From DASPWW01 sp035637595 (GTDB lineage: Bacteria; Actinomycetota; Thermoleophilia; Solirubrobacterales; 70-9), in the NCBI GenBank assembly GCA_035637595.1, contig DASPWW010000152.1, positions 1 through 23,162 on the forward strand: 23,162 nt of DNA. The letters are read 5' to 3'. The stretch's first letter is position 1. Each line of letters begins with the position of its first letter. Shown piece by piece: positions 21,017 through 23,162 of this stretch. Under the pieces are notes generated by a model that worked only from the letters and a program-made list of their open reading frames with translations, ran no database searches and was not told the origin of the DNA. Position numbers and translations under genes: made by a program.

Positions 21017-22606
21017 TCAGCTGCGGCGGCTGATGCCGAGCCGCTCGCGCAAGCCCCGGGCGTTGAAGAAGCGGTAGATCCCGCGGATGATCGAGCGCTT
21101 GCGGTTGTTGTAGGGGAACCACTGAAGCTCGGAGGCCAGGGGGCGGATGCGCGGTGAGGTGATCGCCTCGGAGCGCACGAACTTGCGGATGCCGTAGGCG
21201 CCGTGGCGGAAGCCGATCCCGCTCGACTTCCAGCCGCCCATCGGCAGCGGGAGCTGCTGGTAGTTGGAGAGCACGTCGTTGACGTTGACGGCGCCGCACT
21301 CGATGCGGCGGGCGATCGACTCGCCGCGCTCGCGGTCGCCCGAGAACACCGAGGCCGAGAGGCCGTAGCGGGTGTCGTTGGCGAGCCGCACCGCCTCCTC
21401 GGCGTCGCGGACCTTCATCACCGGGATCGTCGGGCCGAAGGTCTCCTCGGTCATCGCCTTCATCGAGTGGTCGGCGTCGGCGATCACGGTCGGCTCGTAC
21501 CAGTCGCCGGGGCCGTCCTTGCGCTTGCCGCCGGTGAGGATGCGGGCGCCGGCGCGGCGCGCGTCCTCGACGTGGTCGGAGACGATCTCGACCTGGGCAG
21601 GGGTCGTCATCGCGCCGACGTCTGCCTCGTAGTCGCGCGCGTCCATGCCCTGTCGCAGCTTCTGCACCTTGTCGGTCAGCGTCGAGACGAACTCGTCGTA
21701 GATCGGCTCCTCGACGTAGACGCGCTCGATCGACATGCAGACCTGGCCGCTGTTGACGAGCCCGCCCCACGCGGCGGCGTTGGTGGCGCGCTCGAGGTCG
21801 GCGTCGGCGAGCACGATCATCGGGTCCTTGCCGCCGAGCTCGAGGCTGACCGGGGTCAGGGTGTCGGCGGCTCGCTTCATCACGATCTTGCCCGTTCGCT
21901 CCGAGCCCGTGAACTGGATGAAGTCGACCTCGTCGATCAGGGCCCCGCCCGTCTCGCCGCCGCCGTTTACGACGTCGAGCACGTCGGGTCCGCCGATCTC
22001 CTCCTTCCACGCCCGCACCACCTCGATCAGCGACAGCGGGGTGAACTCCGATGGCTTGATCACGACCGCGGCTCCCGCGGTCAGCGCCGGGATCGCATCG
22101 CCGAGCGACAGGATCAGGGGGAAGTTCCAGGGGCTGATGATCCCGACCACGGCATACGGCCGGTAGGTGATCGTCAGCCGGCGGACCCGGAACAGCGGCA
22201 GGTGGGGGGTGGGGTGCTCGTCGGCGAGGAACCGGGGGCCGTTCTCGCCGTAGAAGTTGATCGCGTCGGCGACGTAGGGGGTCTCGAGCGCGGCGTCGGC
22301 GCGGACCTTGCCGCTCTCGGCCTGCATGACGTCGGCGACGCGGTCGCCGTTGGAGATCAGCCAGTCGCGCAGCTTGCCGAGCCAGCGGTAGCGGCCCGCG
22401 ATCCCCATCGCCTCCCACTCGGGCTGCGCGGCGCGCACCCGCGCCGCCACCTCGTGCACGCGCTCGGGACCGTCGATCGGAAGCGTGCGGACGACCGAGC
22501 CGTCGGCGGGGTTGTGGACGTCGAAGCTCTCGGCCGCGGCGGGCGCAGCGTCGCCGTCGGCCTGGGACTCGTGCTGGGCCGCGGTGGCCTCGGTCTCGAT
22601 CTCCAT
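21017..22606 (-). CDS. NAD(P)-dependent aldehyde dehydrogenase (succinate-semialdehyde dehydrogenase-like)
   Basis: A 529-residue member of the aldehyde dehydrogenase superfamily (PF00171). Catalytic residues are visible: Asn161 (ISPWNFPLIL), Lys184 and Ser186 (VIKPSEFTP, cofactor site), general base Glu256 (SLELGGKDP) and nucleophile Cys290 (NSGQVCMSIERV). EETFGPTIPV and the C-terminal GGWKSSGIGFRHG follow. The first ~30 residues are an Ala/Glu-rich leader outside the fold. The last ~45 (after RKFVRSEAI), basic with WFPYNNRKR, resemble an extension seen in actinobacterial SSADH-like enzymes. It oxidises an aldehyde to an acid; the exact substrate is unknown. The ATG at 22606 is preceded by AAGAG. 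It lies 58 nt after the sugar dehydrogenase gene on the same strand. Confidence 0.92.
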   Translation of the reverse strand: MEIETEATAAQHESQADGDAAPAAAESFDVHNPADGSVVRTLPIDGPERVHEVAARVRAAQPEWEAMGIAGRYRWLGKLRDWLISNGDRVADVMQAESGKVRADAALETPYVADAINFYGENGPRFLADEHPTPHLPLFRVRRLTITYRPYAVVGIISPWNFPLILSLGDAIPALTAGAAVVIKPSEFTPLSLIEVVRAWKEEIGGPDVLDVVNGGGETGGALIDEVDFIQFTGSERTGKIVMKRAADTLTPVSLELGGKDPMIVLADADLERATNAAAWGGLVNSGQVCMSIERVYVEEPIYDEFVSTLTDKVQKLRQGMDARDYEADVGAMTTPAQVEIVSDHVEDARRAGARILTGGKRKDGPGDWYEPTVIADADHSMKAMTEETFGPTIPVMKVRDAEEAVRLANDTRYGLSASVFSGDRERGESIARRIECGAVNVNDVLSNYQQLPLPMGGWKSSGIGFRHGAYGIRKFVRSEAITSPRIRPLASELQWFPYNNRKRSIIRGIYRFFNARGLRERLGISRRS

Positions 22607-22621
22607 GCGCGCTCTTGCAGG

Positions 22622-22627
22622 ACTCTA
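22622..22627 (-). promoter_or_regulatory. Possible -10 box (TAGAGT) before the aldehyde dehydrogenase
   Basis: On the minus strand TAGAGT ends 15 nt before the ATG at 22606, giving a leader of about 9 nt. The box lies in the 58-nt gap after the upstream gene. It is a weak single-motif call with no -35 hexamer. Confidence 0.25.
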
Positions 22628-22664
22628 GCGCGCGGTTGGCCGGCTGGCCAGTAGCGGCGGTGAC

Positions 22665-23162
22665 CTACCCGGGGACGAGCCGGAAGACGGGGCCGTCGAG
22701 CGAGGTGACGTAGATGCGCCCGCCGCGGCCCTCGCCGAACGAGGTCGGGGTCGAGACCGAGAGCCCGAGCGGCTTGTCGTCCGAGGCAGCGGGGACGCCG
22801 GGCACGAAGCTGCGGATCTGGCCCGCGCAGAGGTCGGCGTAGACGTAGCGCCCCTCGAGCGTCGGCAGCGACGGGTCGTTCACGACGTAGCCGCCGGTGA
22901 TCGAGCAGTTTCCGGTGCCGTTGGCGCTGGAGTAGGTGAAGATCGGCGGCGTCGTGGGATCGGGGCCCGGCCGCGACGGGTCGAAGAACTGGTTGCCCTC
23001 GAACTGCGGCCAGCCGAAGTTCGCGCCGCGCGCCGCCGCCCGGCCGAGGTAGTCGACCTCCTCGACCAGGTCCTGGCCGACGTCGGCGAGCACCAGGTTC
23101 TGTGTCTCGGAGTCGAACGAGAAGCGCCACGGGTTCCGCAGCCCGTAGGCATAGACCTCGTC
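22665..23162 (-). CDS. PQQ-dependent glucose/sorbosone dehydrogenase-like protein, C-terminal part
   Basis: The last 165 codons of a gene entering from the window's right edge. The visible part begins with DEVYAYGLRNPWRFSFD, then LVLADVGQDLVEEVDYL and GANFGWPQFEGNQFFD. These are hallmarks of the soluble aldose sugar dehydrogenase/GSDH beta-propeller family (PF07995). It ends with propeller blades containing GRYVYADLCAGQIRSF and GRIYVTSLDGPVFRL. Family members oxidise sugars with pyrroloquinoline quinone, but many actinobacterial members are secreted proteins of untested activity. Cys pairs in GNCSITGG and DLCAGQ could form a disulfide in a secreted protein. The N-terminus, including any signal peptide, is outside the window. 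It is co-directional with the aldehyde dehydrogenase 58 nt downstream. Confidence 0.9.
   Translation of the reverse strand, partial: DEVYAYGLRNPWRFSFDSETQNLVLADVGQDLVEEVDYLGRAAARGANFGWPQFEGNQFFDPSRPGPDPTTPPIFTYSSANGTGNCSITGGYVVNDPSLPTLEGRYVYADLCAGQIRSFVPGVPAASDDKPLGLSVSTPTSFGEGRGGRIYVTSLDGPVFRLVPG

Overview
The window is high-GC, densely packed bacterial chromosome. GC-rich third codon positions, many GTG starts, a HemQ-type heme enzyme, an F420/deazaflavin-type nitroreductase, a DUF3618/holin pair and -10 boxes sitting right before start codons all point to an Actinomycetota, probably a Thermoleophilia/Solirubrobacterales-like lineage. The lineage is inferred from gene content only. No rRNA, tRNA, CRISPR array, transposase or phage module was seen.

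Layout. 1-830: the end of an unidentified small protein, then a holin-superfamily membrane protein and a DUF3618 protein, joined by GTGA overlaps. 827-2432: a small membrane protein divergent from an AI-2E/PerM-family permease. 2457-4738: a DegV fatty-acid-binding protein (minus strand), then an extended-SDR epimerase/reductase and a glutaredoxin-like protein overlapping by ATGA. 4778-8033: an iron-sulfur/heme block. ErpA-like Fe-S carrier runs toward a four-gene minus-strand run: hemQ, an FprA-type ferredoxin-NADP reductase, bolA and a CGFS monothiol glutaredoxin. 8020-13883: a plus-strand envelope-type group: a secreted-domain/multi-span membrane protein, a GT4 glycosyltransferase fused to a flippase-like membrane domain, and an alkaline-phosphatase-superfamily phosphodiesterase. 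14007-16331: cobalamin-independent methionine synthase metE.

16314-21016 looks accessory. Codon use is looser and the gaps are longer. It holds an unrecognised ORF antisense to the metE end, a 26-bp perfect palindrome, an alpha/beta hydrolase split by a one-base frameshift, long inverted repeats, and a compact regulated cassette. In that cassette a MarR regulator is divergent from an alpha/beta hydrolase and a deazaflavin-dependent nitroreductase-like protein. Three copies of a TGACRCGTCA-type palindrome lie across the two facing promoters, which is a textbook autorepressed catabolic or detoxification arrangement. 21017-23162: an aldehyde dehydrogenase and the end of a PQQ-type glucose/sorbosone dehydrogenase, both on the minus strand.

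The strongest new observations are the operator array at 20068-20125, a recurrent TANNNT box 6-9 nt before the start codon of seven genes (leaderless transcription), the GT4-flippase fusion, and the hemQ-fprA-bolA-glutaredoxin run facing erpA.
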